DNA from: an uncultured Christensenellaceae bacterium
GTDB taxonomy: Bacteria; Bacillota; Clostridia; Christensenellales; Borkfalkiaceae
Length of the DNA: 64,000 bases
NCBI GenBank assembly: GCA_910587825.1
Contig: CAJUNJ010000001.1
Coordinates: forward strand, 154,406-218,405
Direction: 5' to 3'
This document shows, piece after piece, positions 32,746 to 41,641 of this stretch. The notes beneath the pieces were generated by a model. It was not told the DNA's origin, ran no database searches, and was given only the letters and a program-made list of their open reading frames with translations. Both the position numbers and the translations under genes were made by a program. The stretch's first letter is position 1. Every line of letters starts with the position of its first letter.

Positions 32746-33657
32746 TCAGTTGAGCTGTAACGCTCCTACAATTTCGTTGACGTCCTTTATTCCGTGACCG
32801 TCAAGCCACAAGTTGAGATTTGTTAAAATTTCGGGCATAGCGTAAGCGTTTGAGAAGTTTGCCGTACCCACCTGAACCGCGCGCGCGCCGGCCATCATAA
32901 ATTCTACCACGTCGCTTGCACAGGTTATGCCACCCATACCTATTACGGGAATATCCACGGCGTGCGCGGCTTCGTAAACCATTCTGACGGCAATAGGCTT
33001 TATACCCGCGCCCGAAACGCCGCCCGTATTGTTTGCGATTAACGGCCTGCGTCTTTCAATATCTATCACCATACCCGTAAGGGTGTTGATAAGCGAAATA
33101 CAGTCGGCTCCGCCGTCCTGCGCCGCCTTGGCGTTTACGGCTATGCTTTCGACGTTGGGCGAAAGCTTGACCATAAGCGGCGTGCTTTTAAGCGAACTTT
33201 TTGCAACCGCCGTAACTTTTTTTATACTTTCGGGCTTGACGCCGAACGCCATACCGCCAGCCTTTACGTTGGGACAGGATATGTTAAGTTCAACAAAGTC
33301 TACAATTCCGTCGAGTTTTGCGCAGATTTCTCCGTAGTCTTCGAAAGTCTTGCCCGCAACGTTAGCCACGATAACGACTCCTTTTTCTTTAAGGAACTGC
33401 AAATCGGATTTAATGAAATGCTCTACCCCCGGATTCTGCAATCCGACAGCATTTAAAATCACGCTTCCACCCTCTGCTATACGCGGAACAGGGTTGCCCG
33501 TACGGGGTTCGAGCGTCATTCCCTTGGTGCTTATTCCGCCGAGAACGGAAATATCGTAAAGCTCGTTATATTCTCTGCCGAAACCGAAAGTTCCGCTTGC
33601 CGCAATCAGCGGGTTTTTGAAATCTACCCCGCATATGTTTACTTTTAACTGTGCCAT
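32746..33657 (-). CDS. pyrD: Dihydroorotate dehydrogenase B, catalytic subunit
   Basis: A 303-residue FMN enzyme of class 1B, oxidising dihydroorotate to orotate. The catalytic Cys lies in VELNISCPNVKAGGMAFG (about 122-139). FMN phosphate binding is seen at MGGITCASDVVEFMMAGA, and the N-terminal PLIAASGTFGFGREY is typical. It works with PyrK, encoded 27 nt upstream, which passes the electrons to NAD. Confidence 0.95.
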   Translation of the reverse strand: MAQLKVNICGVDFKNPLIAASGTFGFGREYNELYDISVLGGISTKGMTLEPRTGNPVPRIAEGGSVILNAVGLQNPGVEHFIKSDLQFLKEKGVVIVANVAGKTFEDYGEICAKLDGIVDFVELNISCPNVKAGGMAFGVKPESIKKVTAVAKSSLKSTPLMVKLSPNVESIAVNAKAAQDGGADCISLINTLTGMVIDIERRRPLIANNTGGVSGAGIKPIAVRMVYEAAHAVDIPVIGMGGITCASDVVEFMMAGARAVQVGTANFSNAYAMPEILTNLNLWLDGHGIKDVNEIVGALQLN

Positions 33658-33684
33658 TTGTCACCTTTATAACTTAATTTACGC

Positions 33685-34446
33685 TTATAATTCGACTTCG
33701 TTTATATCGAATACGGGACCGTCCTTGCATACGCGGGCGTTTTCTCCGTCGTGTTTTTTGCAGACGCAGACAAGACACGCGCCTACGCCGCAACCCATTC
33801 TCTCTTCAAGAGATACAAGGCAAGGCGTATTTATGCCGCGGGCGGTCAATTTTTGTTTAAGTACTTTAAGCATAACGGGCGGACCGCACGCTATTATAAG
33901 ATCTGCCTTTATGTTTTCGGCGTCGTCAAGATAGGCATCGACCGCGTTGCCCTTTTTGCCGTAACTGCCGTCGTCCGTGACGACGGTAAGCTTTTTGGAT
34001 TTTTCAAGCTCGTCGGTAAGGCAGACGGCATTTTTATTTCTGAAACCGATATATGAATAGAAATTTTTATCTCCGCAGTATTCGCGCACGGTTGCAATGA
34101 GCGGGAAGATACCGACTCCGCCGCCTATTACGGCGACATTCCTTTTATCGCCGAGGTTGAACCCGTTGCCGAGCGGAAGCAAAACTTTAAGCTTTTGCCC
34201 CTTTTCCGCCTTTGCAAGATTGCGCGTGCCTTCGCCCTTTAACTGATAGCATACGGTAACGTCGTCGCCCTCGGCTTTCATTACGCCGAGCGGACGGCGG
34301 AGAAGTTGGCTGTTATCTCCCGTAGAAAGATTTACAAACTGTCCGCCGTGTATTTCGCCGACGCTTTCGGACAGCGTAAGGGTCATCATATAAATATTTT
34401 CGGCAATAGCATAATTGCTTTTAACCGTTGCAAGTACGTCTTTCAT
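33685..34446 (-). CDS. pyrK: Dihydroorotate dehydrogenase B, electron-transfer subunit
   Basis: A 253-residue ferredoxin-reductase-like protein. The FAD-binding RRPLGVM segment and GGGVGIFPLIATVREY (NAD binding) are followed by a C-terminal 2Fe-2S cluster site with Cys residues in ERMGCGVGACLVCVC and ARVCKDGPVF. It partners PyrD to use NAD as acceptor. It follows pyrF by 4 nt. Confidence 0.94.
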   Translation of the reverse strand: MKDVLATVKSNYAIAENIYMMTLTLSESVGEIHGGQFVNLSTGDNSQLLRRPLGVMKAEGDDVTVCYQLKGEGTRNLAKAEKGQKLKVLLPLGNGFNLGDKRNVAVIGGGVGIFPLIATVREYCGDKNFYSYIGFRNKNAVCLTDELEKSKKLTVVTDDGSYGKKGNAVDAYLDDAENIKADLIIACGPPVMLKVLKQKLTARGINTPCLVSLEERMGCGVGACLVCVCKKHDGENARVCKDGPVFDINEVEL

Positions 34447-34450
34447 AATT

Positions 34451-35380
34451 TTATTTGCCCATTTTTCCGATAGCCGACTGCAAATCCTGCTGCATTGCTA
34501 TGCACGCCGCGCGCGCCGCGTCGTAGTAGTTCATTCCGCTGTATTCGGGTTTTTTATAAGCGCAGATTATTCCGCGTGAATTGTTGACTATTCCGCCCAA
34601 CCCGTGACTGTCAAAACAGACTTTAAGCATTTGCGCGTTTCCTCCCTGCGCCCCGTAACCGGGGATAAGGAAGAACGTGTTGGGAAGCTGTTTTCTGAGT
34701 TTTTCGGCTTCTTCGGGGTGGGTTGCGCCGACGACTGCGCCGACTTCGGAATACCCGTACTTGCCTACGGTATCTTTGCCCCATTCGTTGACAAGCGCGC
34801 CCATACGTTCGTAAACGTATTCGCCGTTTTCAAGTTTAAGGTTCTGCAACTCGCCGCTGGACGGATTGGAAGTTTTGACAAGCGCGAATATTGATTTGTC
34901 GTTGGCTTTTATGTCGTCGACGAAGGGCGTAATTCCGTCCGAGCCGAGATAGCCGTTGACCGTAAGCATATCGGCGGGGAATGACTTTATCTTTTTGCCG
35001 TTTACGCAAGTACTGCCAAGATATGCTTTGGAATAACAGCTTGCCGTCGAACCTATATCGTTGCGCTTGCAATCGGCAATTACAATCATACCCCTTCCGC
35101 GGGCATAATTTAAAGTATAGTCGAAAGCTTTAAGCCCTTCGTAACCGTACATTTCGTAATAGGCGACCTGAACCTTTACCGCAGGAACTATATCGCATAT
35201 TTTATCGATAATGTTCATATTGAATTCGGTTATTCTCTCCGTCGCCGTTTCAAAAGTAGTAATTTCGTCGCCCGATTTATCCATTTTCATATCGTCGGGA
35301 AGATAATCGAAATTAGTGTCCAGCCCTACACAAGTAGGATTTTGCAATTCGATAATTCTGTCAATTAACCTGTCAATCAT
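34451..35380 (-). CDS. pyrF: Orotidine 5'-phosphate decarboxylase (long form)
   Basis: A 309-residue enzyme of the longer PyrF subgroup, converting OMP to UMP. The catalytic Lys-Asp array is in IVIADCKRNDIGSTASCY (about 99-116). The phosphate-binding end is FLIPGYGAQGGNAQ. The N-terminal CVGLDTNFDYLP is the substrate-binding strand. It sits between pyrC and pyrK. Confidence 0.95.
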   Translation of the reverse strand: MIDRLIDRIIELQNPTCVGLDTNFDYLPDDMKMDKSGDEITTFETATERITEFNMNIIDKICDIVPAVKVQVAYYEMYGYEGLKAFDYTLNYARGRGMIVIADCKRNDIGSTASCYSKAYLGSTCVNGKKIKSFPADMLTVNGYLGSDGITPFVDDIKANDKSIFALVKTSNPSSGELQNLKLENGEYVYERMGALVNEWGKDTVGKYGYSEVGAVVGATHPEEAEKLRKQLPNTFFLIPGYGAQGGNAQMLKVCFDSHGLGGIVNNSRGIICAYKKPEYSGMNYYDAARAACIAMQQDLQSAIGKMGK

Positions 35381-35429
35381 ATTACCCTCAAAAATAATTA
35401 TTTATTTTTTTATAAACGGTTTAAACCGC

Positions 35430-36695
35430 CTATTTTCCGAATTTAATCTGACCGTCCACTATCGTACAGACGGGTTTGCCGTAAACTTCGAAGCCGTTAA
35501 ACGGAGTGTTTTTGCCCTTGGAAAGGAACTTATCCGAATTTATGACGTACTTTGCGTCAAGGTCGGCAACCGTAATATCGGCGACTTCGCCCTCTTTTAA
35601 GCTTCCGCCTTCGAGATTGACGATTTTTGCCGGATTGTAACTCATTAAGCGCGAAAGCTGTGAAAGAGTTAACAGTCCCGTCTTGACGAGATAAGTATAA
35701 CTGAGCGCAAAGCTCGTCTCTATCCCGCTTATCCCGAACGCGGCAAGGTTGTATTCCACCTGCTTGTCTTTAAGCGCGTGCGGGGCGTGGTCGGTGACTA
35801 TACAGTCGAGCGTGCCGTCCTTCAAACCTTCGATAATAGCCTTTCTGTCCCTGTCTTCCCTGACAGGCGGATTTACTTTGGAATTCGTATCGAAAGAAGT
35901 TATTATATCGTCGGTAAGAATAAAGTAATGCGGGCAGGTTTCGGCTGTTACCTTAACACCGCGTTTTTTTGCGCTTCTGATAATCTCCACCCCGCTGTAC
36001 GAAGACACATGGCAGATGTGAACGGGAATGTCAAGACTTTCCGAAAGAGCTATGTCGCGGGCAATCATAATGTCTTCCGCGGCACGCAGACTGCCTTTAA
36101 GCCCCGTAAGCGTGGAATTGCAGCCTTCGTTTACGACTCCGCCGTCCACAAGGTTTATATCTTCGCAGTGACAGAGGCACTTTAAACCGAAATCGTCAGC
36201 ATATTCCATAGCAAGGCGCATAACGTTTGAATCTGCAACCGACTTACCGTCGTCGCTCAAAGCGACCACGCCCGCCTGCTTCATCTTGCCGATGTCTGCC
36301 ATAGCCTTGCCTTCCTGTCCGCGGGTGATTGCGCCGATAGGGTTTATTTTACATAAGTTTACCTGTTGCTGCCTGTATTTTATATAGGAAGTTACGACGG
36401 CGTTGTCGCACACCGGGTTTGTGTTGGGCATACAGCAGACCTGCGTAAACCCGCCCGCAACGGCAGCTTTGGAACCGCTTTCTATATCTTCCTTTCCTTC
36501 AAACCCCGGTTCGCGCAAGTGGACGTGCAGGTCTATAAACCCCGCAAAGACGTGTTTGCCCGAAGCGTCGTAAATTTTGCAAGCTTCGTCTATTTTATCT
36601 GCGATTTTTGCGATTTTGCCGTTTTCGATTAAAAGGTCGGCTTTTTTTACGCAGTCGCCGAGAACGAGCGTTCCGTTTTTTATTAAAAGTTTCAT
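35430..36695 (-). CDS. pyrC: Dihydroorotase
   Basis: A 421-residue class I dihydroorotase, cyclising carbamoyl aspartate to dihydroorotate. Metal ligands are visible: FIDLHVHLREPG (HxH), IPVHICHVSS (His), and CIVTDHAPHALKDK (catalytic Asp). ATG 36695 is chosen over an upstream in-frame ATG because a GGGAG site lies 8 nt before it and ATGA overlaps the pyrB stop by 4 nt. The upstream residues would lie in pyrB. Confidence 0.95.
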   Translation of the reverse strand: MKLLIKNGTLVLGDCVKKADLLIENGKIAKIADKIDEACKIYDASGKHVFAGFIDLHVHLREPGFEGKEDIESGSKAAVAGGFTQVCCMPNTNPVCDNAVVTSYIKYRQQQVNLCKINPIGAITRGQEGKAMADIGKMKQAGVVALSDDGKSVADSNVMRLAMEYADDFGLKCLCHCEDINLVDGGVVNEGCNSTLTGLKGSLRAAEDIMIARDIALSESLDIPVHICHVSSYSGVEIIRSAKKRGVKVTAETCPHYFILTDDIITSFDTNSKVNPPVREDRDRKAIIEGLKDGTLDCIVTDHAPHALKDKQVEYNLAAFGISGIETSFALSYTYLVKTGLLTLSQLSRLMSYNPAKIVNLEGGSLKEGEVADITVADLDAKYVINSDKFLSKGKNTPFNGFEVYGKPVCTIVDGQIKFGK

Positions 36696-37621
36696 AAATT
36701 GTTCTCCCTGTATTCCGCAAGCAGTTTCAAAAGCGCCATACGGACGGCAAGTCCGCAAGTGACCTGTTCTGTAATTTCACTTGATTTTCCGTCTATAAGC
36801 GACGGCGTAAGTTCCACCCCGCGGTTTACGGGACCGGGGTGCAGAATTACCGCGTCCCTTTTGGCGTATTTCAGAAGCCCGTCGTTTACGCCGTAGAACT
36901 TGGAGTATTCAGACAGCGACGGGAACAGTCCGCCGTGCTGGCGTTCAAGCTGTATCCTGAGTCCCATAACGGCGTCTGCACCGTCGATTGCCTCTTCCCG
37001 CGATTTTGCGATTTTGGCGCCAAACCTTTCTATCGCTTTCGGCATAAGCGTCTGCGGCGAGTACATAACGACTTCCGCCCCCAATTTTTTAAGACCGAAC
37101 AAATTGCTTTTTGCAACCCTGCTGTGCTTTATATCGCCGAGTATTGCAACTTTAAGTCCCGCAATTTTACCGAATTTCCTTCTCAGGGTAAGCATATCCA
37201 AAAGCGCCTGTGTCGGGTGTTCGTTCATTCCGTCACCACCGTTAAGCACGCTTGCTTTAACGTTTTTTGCAAGCAATGCGGGCGCGCCCGCCATAGGATG
37301 GCGTATGGCGATGAAGTCAATCTTCATTGCGTCGAGCGTCTTGCCCGTATCGATAAGAGTTTCGCCTTTTTGTACCGAGCTTGCCGCAACCGATATATTT
37401 ACTTCGTTTGCGCCGAGATACTTGCCGGCCAGCTCAAACGAAGTGCGCGTGCGGGTACTGTTTTCGTAAAAAAGCGTTATAAGCGATTTGCCCGCAAGCA
37501 AATCCGACTTTTTGATTTTGCCCGACAAAAAGGCGCGCATATTGTCGGCTTCGTCTAAAATTTCGCATATTTCCGCCGGACTGCAATCGTACAGCCCGAG
37601 CAAGTCTTTCTTTGACAGCAT
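36692..37621 (-). CDS. pyrB: Aspartate carbamoyltransferase, catalytic chain
   Basis: A 309-residue enzyme joining carbamoyl phosphate and aspartate. The carbamoyl-phosphate loop LFYENSTRTRTSFELAG (about 51-67) and the aspartate-side IRHPMAGAPALLA and MGLRIQLERQ are characteristic. No regulatory chain gene (pyrI) follows. It is first in the pyr operon, with AGGAG before ATG 37621 and a leader that contains a terminator. Confidence 0.95.
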   Translation of the reverse strand: MLSKKDLLGLYDCSPAEICEILDEADNMRAFLSGKIKKSDLLAGKSLITLFYENSTRTRTSFELAGKYLGANEVNISVAASSVQKGETLIDTGKTLDAMKIDFIAIRHPMAGAPALLAKNVKASVLNGGDGMNEHPTQALLDMLTLRRKFGKIAGLKVAILGDIKHSRVAKSNLFGLKKLGAEVVMYSPQTLMPKAIERFGAKIAKSREEAIDGADAVMGLRIQLERQHGGLFPSLSEYSKFYGVNDGLLKYAKRDAVILHPGPVNRGVELTPSLIDGKSSEITEQVTCGLAVRMALLKLLAEYRENNL

Positions 37622-37673
37622 CTTGTTCTCCTGCGTATATTTTTATCAAACGACGAAAAGCGTTAAACGGCAG

Positions 37674-37723
37674 AAAAAAAGCGGTTAGGAAAGCAAGTCC
37701 GTTAAAGACCTTTCCGCCCGCTT
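37674..37723 (-). promoter_or_regulatory. Leader terminator/attenuator upstream of pyrB
   Basis: Nested complementary blocks (outer AAGCGG/CCGCTT, then GGAAAG/CTTTCC, then GTC/GAC) form a long stem followed on the minus strand by seven T. It lies about 50 nt before pyrB and after the promoter, so it can regulate the operon. Two further AAGCGG-like blocks in the leader (37761-37793) and an 8+1+8 palindrome (37730-37746) could form alternative pairings. I do not see the conserved PyrR-binding loop. Confidence 0.65.
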
Positions 37724-37807
37724 AAAATATTTACGTCCGACGTAAAATTTATCTGTTGCATATCCGCTTTACCCACGGTAAAATACCGCTTGAAATTCAT
37801 TTTTGAA

Positions 37808-37836
37808 ATTATAACATAAGATTAAAAAAATGTAAA
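37808..37836 (-). promoter_or_regulatory. pyr operon promoter
   Basis: TTTACA (37831-37836, reversed on the plus strand), 17-bp spacer and a perfect TATAAT (37808-37813) preceded by an extended TG. Transcription would give a leader of about 180 nt before pyrB. Confidence 0.88.
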
Positions 37837-37841
37837 GTATT

Positions 37842-38537
37842 TTAAAGAATTTTCTGCAATGAAAAGCCGACTTTGTCGCACGAAGTAAGCACGTATTCTA
37901 TACCGTTTTTTACCGTTCTGAACGGGAAATAATTTTCGCCGTGAATGTGACCGAACACAACTTTTTTGACGCCGTTTTCTTCGAAAAGCCGTGTAAAAAG
38001 CGTGGACGGCGAAGTACGGCTGAACGGCGGGTAATGCACCATTGCGATAAGTTCGTCCCCGTCTTCGAAAACCTTTTCAACCTGTTTAAAGCAAAGTTTG
38101 AAACGTTCGGCTTCACGAAGATAAAGTTTTTCGTCGTGCGCGGTATAGTCGGAACTGCCCGGACACGTCCACCCGCGGGAACCGCAGATTACAATATTTC
38201 CGAACTTGACGCAATCGTTTTGCAGAAAATAAAAAGTTTGGTCGGGCGCGCGCTCCCTCAGCTTAGTTATACCGTTCCACCAATAGTCGTGGTTGCCCCT
38301 TATAAATACTTTTTTCCCGCGGAGATCTTTAAGCCTGTCCAAATCGAACAGCCCTTCTTCCAAAACGGTGCCCCAGCTTATATCTCCGCAGATTAAAACA
38401 ATATCTCCGTCCGTAACCTTACTTTGCCAGTCGGCTTTTATTTTTTCAAAGTGGTTTTCCCACCCCGTGCCGAAAACGTCCATCGGCTTGTCGGCAAGCC
38501 CGGAAAGATGTAAGTCGCTTATAGAAAAAACATTCAT
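37842..38537 (-). CDS. Metallophosphoesterase
   Basis: A 231-residue calcineurin-like phosphoesterase with all metal-binding motifs: FSISDLHLSG (DxH), ICGDISWG (GDxxW), VFIRGNHDYWW (GNHD), IAMVHYPPF and VVFGHIHGEN (GHxH). Substrate unknown; relatives act on small phosphodiesters or cyclic nucleotides. There is no ribosome binding site. A TAAAAT -10 box ends only 6 nt before ATG 38537, so the mRNA may be leaderless. Confidence 0.9.
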   Translation of the reverse strand: MNVFSISDLHLSGLADKPMDVFGTGWENHFEKIKADWQSKVTDGDIVLICGDISWGTVLEEGLFDLDRLKDLRGKKVFIRGNHDYWWNGITKLRERAPDQTFYFLQNDCVKFGNIVICGSRGWTCPGSSDYTAHDEKLYLREAERFKLCFKQVEKVFEDGDELIAMVHYPPFSRTSPSTLFTRLFEENGVKKVVFGHIHGENYFPFRTVKNGIEYVLTSCDKVGFSLQKIL

Positions 38538-38543
38538 AACAGT

Positions 38544-38572
38544 ATTTTAACATATTTAATAAATTATTTAAA
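38544..38572 (-). promoter_or_regulatory. Promoter of the metallophosphoesterase gene
   Basis: TTTAAA (38567-38572), 17-bp spacer, TAAAAT (38544-38549) with an extended TG. The box ends 6 nt from ATG, placing the start of transcription at or near the start codon. Confidence 0.6.
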
Positions 38573-38683
38573 GCGTTTTTAATAAATTTATTTTTTTGCC
38601 TTTTTAGGACAAAAACCCGTTCAATCAGCCCAAAAACAGTCGATTATGCGTGACATAGTACTACTTTTAATGCGTAAAAGTTG

Positions 38684-38709
38684 AACGGCGGGGCAAAAAC
38701 CCCGCCGTT
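38684..38709 (-). terminator. GC-rich hairpin after the Cys-rich gene
   Basis: A 10-bp perfect stem (38684-38693 with 38700-38709) and A-rich loop, 32 bp past the stop at 38741. The T-run on the minus strand is weak. Confidence 0.6.
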
Positions 38710-38740
38710 TAGGCGATTTTTTATGGCAACCGTATCCGCA

Positions 38741-39397
38741 TTACTGTTTGGAACAATTCTTGCCCTGAGGGTAAAGCGGCAGCTCGAAGAAGCCTGTGCA
38801 TACCTCGTGAGAGTATTCCTGTGCGGGCGGTATAGCGCAGTAACCGTAGCTGGGGACGAGAATTTCCACGTCTATCGCAACCTTTAAAATTACCGTTACG
38901 CAAGCGTTGACACTGAACGTATTTCCGTCCGCATTAAACGTACCTTCGGCGCACACGGCGCTTACTTCCGATGTTATTTTATAGGGCATAATAGACGGTG
39001 CGGGGACGAACAGAAGAACGTCCTGCGCTACGGAAATGTTCGCCTGCGCAACCCCTTCCACTCCGTTTGCATCCGTGTACACAACTTCGACGGGAATATT
39101 TACCGTTGCCTGAACTCTTGCGCAGCCGGGCTTATCTGCCTGCCTGTCGACGTTGAGATTTGTAATGACCCCTGCCGAAGAAGTTGACCTTGCGCTTATA
39201 AAAGTCAAGGGGTATGTAGGGTTGGCGGGAAGCTGGTCGGTTAGCGTTAAAGTATAATTTTCTATCTGAATCTGCTTGATGCAGGCGTCGAAAATTTTAC
39301 GAGCCTGAATACACACCTTTTCGCACATTCCGTTTAAAGGATTGCCGCTTATAGAGCCGGGGCATTTATCCGATTGAAAATTCGAAAAAAATGACAT
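38741..39397 (-). CDS. Cysteine-containing hypothetical protein
   Basis: A 218-residue protein I do not recognise by function. It has no signal peptide, a Cys-rich start (CPGSISGNPLNGMCEKVCIQ), and then two beta-rich halves with strands such as VQATVNIPVEVVYTDANG and FSVNACVTVILKVAIDVEIL. It ends with more Cys (GYCAIPP, EVCTGFFELP, NCSKQ). The absence of export signals together with many Cys and beta structure resembles clostridial spore-coat or exosporium proteins, which is a weak inference only. It is monocistronic. Confidence 0.7.
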   Translation of the reverse strand: MSFFSNFQSDKCPGSISGNPLNGMCEKVCIQARKIFDACIKQIQIENYTLTLTDQLPANPTYPLTFISARSTSSAGVITNLNVDRQADKPGCARVQATVNIPVEVVYTDANGVEGVAQANISVAQDVLLFVPAPSIMPYKITSEVSAVCAEGTFNADGNTFSVNACVTVILKVAIDVEILVPSYGYCAIPPAQEYSHEVCTGFFELPLYPQGKNCSKQ

Positions 39398-39440
39398 TTT
39401 GACCTCCGTTTGTTTTTATATTACATTATATGCCACGCGG

Positions 39441-39716
39441 TTATTTACACGGCACAAATAATTTACAAGTGGGATAAACGGGTTTGCCGCCGTTTATTTC
39501 ACGGAGGCGGGCTTCGTCGGTTTTAAACTTTACCGCGACCGTACGGTAAGTGTCGCCGACGTCCGCCCTGTATACGGTAAGTCCGCCGTACACCGGAATA
39601 ACAGCACCGGCAAACGCGCACCTTGCGGGAATTTTAAGTTCCCTTTCAATCTCTGCGGCGGACTGCCCCCGTTTTACTTTATAATATTTGCTTCTGTCCG
39701 TAACGAGCGTAAACAT
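39441..39716 (-). CDS. LysM-domain-like small protein
   Basis: A 91-residue protein with two short LysM-like modules: YYKVKRGQSAAEIERELKIP (10-29) and VYRADVGDTYRTVAVKFKTD (about 51-70), the second followed by REINGGKPVYPTCKLFVP as in LysM repeats. LysM binds peptidoglycan or mediates spore-coat assembly. There is no signal peptide. ATG 39716 is chosen because the longer frame upstream has no ribosome binding site and overlaps the divergent flippase gene. A TATAAT box ends 7 nt before this ATG. Confidence 0.7.
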   Translation of the reverse strand: MFTLVTDRSKYYKVKRGQSAAEIERELKIPARCAFAGAVIPVYGGLTVYRADVGDTYRTVAVKFKTDEARLREINGGKPVYPTCKLFVPCK

Positions 39717-39786
39717 TTTGTATATTATACGCAAACGGAAATAAAAACGTTCATAATTGCGGGAAAAAATTTGTAGAATAATGTAG

Positions 39787-41286
39787 ATGAAACAGAACAT
39801 ATACAAATCGGCGGCTATGGTTACCGTATTTTCAACAATCGAAAAATCTTTAAGCTTTTTTTACAGAATAGCGCTTTCGCGTTTTATCGGCGCGGAGGGA
39901 CTTGGAATTTACCAGATTTGCCTTTCGGTCTTTGCGGTATTTTTAACCGCGGCTTCAAGCGGTATACCCGTTACGGTATCGAGGCTTATGGCAAAGAACG
40001 GCGCGACGGGGAATATAAAAGGCTCTAACGCCGCCGTCACTGCGGGCGTGGTTGCAACGCTTATGTTTACCATACCAATTGCTATTATACTTTTTATTGC
40101 ACGGGGCGCGCTGGGCTTTCTTTTCACGGACGACAGGTGCATTGATATTTTCCTTCTGCTTGTTCCGGGACTTATCATAACTTCTGTTTACGCCGTAATG
40201 CGCGGTTCGTTCTGGGGAAATAAACAGTTTTTGCCGTACAGTCTTATAGAACTTTTCGAAGACGCGGTAATGGTCATACTCGGCTGCGTACTCGTAATAG
40301 GCGTAACCGACCCCGTCTCCGGCGCGAAGAGAGCCGCGCTTGCAGTGCTTTTTTCGTACGTATTTTCATTCGTAGTATCGCTGTTCTGGTATTTCAAGAA
40401 AGGCGGAAGATTTACAAATCCCAAACGCCAGCTTAAACCGCTGTTTTCGGCTTCCCTCCCCATTACGGCTATGCGCACTTCGACTTCCGTCATAAATTCC
40501 GCGGTCGCAGTGCTTCTGCCCCTTCTGCTTATGAACGCATACGGTCTTGACAATTCACAGGCGATAAGTCTTTACGGCGTGGCTATCGGTATGAGTCTTC
40601 CAATACTGTTCACCCCGTCGTCGCTTATCGGTTCTATTTCAGTGGTGGTCGCCCCCGAACTTTCGGAAAATTTTTATAAAAAGAAAACGTCGCTTGTGCG
40701 GTACGACGTGGAAAAATCGGTAAAGGCCGCAATTTTCATAGCGGCGCTGCTTATACCTCTTCTTGCCGTACTCGGCGACGAGATAGGAGATTTTCTGTAT
40801 TCAAACGAATTGAGCGGGCAAATCGTACAGAACTGCGCTTTCATACTTCTGCCGATGTGCATTACAATGATTACCACCACCGTACTCAATTCGATGAACT
40901 GCGAAAAAAAGACTTTAATCTACTTCTTCTTCGGCGCGGCGTTTATGCTTGCAAGCATTGTTACACTGACGCGGTTTGTAGGCGTTTACTCCTATATGAT
41001 AGGTCTTGCGGGAAGCTACGTAATTACGGGTGCGCTCAATTTAAGACTTCTTAAAAAGAACTGCCCCGATGTAAAATTCTTTAAATACGGCGTCCACGCG
41101 TTGATTGCCATAATTTCTTCCTGCGCGTTCGGAATACTTCTCGACGGCATTATAAGCAACTACGTTTCGGAAATCTGGCAGATGCTCATATGCGCGCCTG
41201 CGTGCCTTGCATTTTCGGCGGCATTTTTATACTGCCTTGAAATGTTTACCTTGCACCCGTTCAAAAAACTTATTTCGAAAAACTGA
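39787..41286 (+). CDS. SpoVB-like polysaccharide/lipid flippase (MOP superfamily)
   Basis: A 499-residue protein with 14 predicted helices in two bundles. The N-terminus (KSAAMVTVFSTIEKSLSFFY, then LSRFIGAEGLGIYQICL) is the typical start of SpoVB/MurJ-related flippases. Members move lipid-linked glycan precursors across the membrane; SpoVB acts in spore cortex synthesis. Which substrate applies here is open. A TAGAAT box ends 7 nt before ATG and no ribosome binding site is visible. The gene overlaps the convergent TauE-type gene by 17 nt. Confidence 0.85.
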   Translation: MKQNIYKSAAMVTVFSTIEKSLSFFYRIALSRFIGAEGLGIYQICLSVFAVFLTAASSGIPVTVSRLMAKNGATGNIKGSNAAVTAGVVATLMFTIPIAIILFIARGALGFLFTDDRCIDIFLLLVPGLIITSVYAVMRGSFWGNKQFLPYSLIELFEDAVMVILGCVLVIGVTDPVSGAKRAALAVLFSYVFSFVVSLFWYFKKGGRFTNPKRQLKPLFSASLPITAMRTSTSVINSAVAVLLPLLLMNAYGLDNSQAISLYGVAIGMSLPILFTPSSLIGSISVVVAPELSENFYKKKTSLVRYDVEKSVKAAIFIAALLIPLLAVLGDEIGDFLYSNELSGQIVQNCAFILLPMCITMITTTVLNSMNCEKKTLIYFFFGAAFMLASIVTLTRFVGVYSYMIGLAGSYVITGALNLRLLKKNCPDVKFFKYGVHALIAIISSCAFGILLDGIISNYVSEIWQMLICAPACLAFSAAFLYCLEMFTLHPFKKLISKN

Positions 41287-41641
41287 GCCTTGAAGATATT
41301 AAAAGCTTTACCGAAAGTATGACAAGGAACGCGCCGAACAGTTTTTTAAGAACTTCCGACGGCAGAACAGCCGCGACAAAGCCGGAAGCAACCGCAGTCA
41401 AAAGCGCGGGTAATACCAACTGCCACACCCCGTCGGTTTTCAAAAGTCCGTTATCCTTATGAACTTTAAGCGTAAAAGCCGCCATAGGCAGAAAGGCGAG
41501 AAGGTTTGTCGCCTGCGCGACGTGCTGTTCCACGCCGAGAAGAATGGTAAGCGCCGGTATCAATACCGTTCCCCCGCCCATACCCATTCCGCCCAGCATA
41601 CCCGAAAAAAAGCCCGCCAAAAGAAAAAGTATAAAACTCAA
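41270..41641 (-). CDS. TauE/SafE-family half transporter, second subunit
   Basis: A 123-residue protein with four predicted helices and the family's Gly-rich motif (GFFSGMLGGMGMGGGTVLIP). It starts at TTG 41641, whose last two bases overlap the stop codon of the preceding half gene, so the two are co-translated. Full-length TauE/SafE proteins have about 250 residues and eight helices in two similar halves; here each half is a separate polypeptide. The family moves small organic or sulfur-containing anions. Confidence 0.8.
   Translation of the reverse strand: MSFILFLLAGFFSGMLGGMGMGGGTVLIPALTILLGVEQHVAQATNLLAFLPMAAFTLKVHKDNGLLKTDGVWQLVLPALLTAVASGFVAAVLPSEVLKKLFGAFLVILSVKLLISSRLSFSK

Noticed and set aside
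36839..37558. 239-residue plus-strand frame opposite pyrB
   Set aside because: pyrB is unmistakable on the minus strand. The opposite frame is a shadow of its codon usage.
37674..37800. Canonical PyrR-binding RNA in the pyr leader
   Set aside because: The terminator is clear, but the conserved binding-loop sequence is not recognisable, so no PyrR site is claimed.
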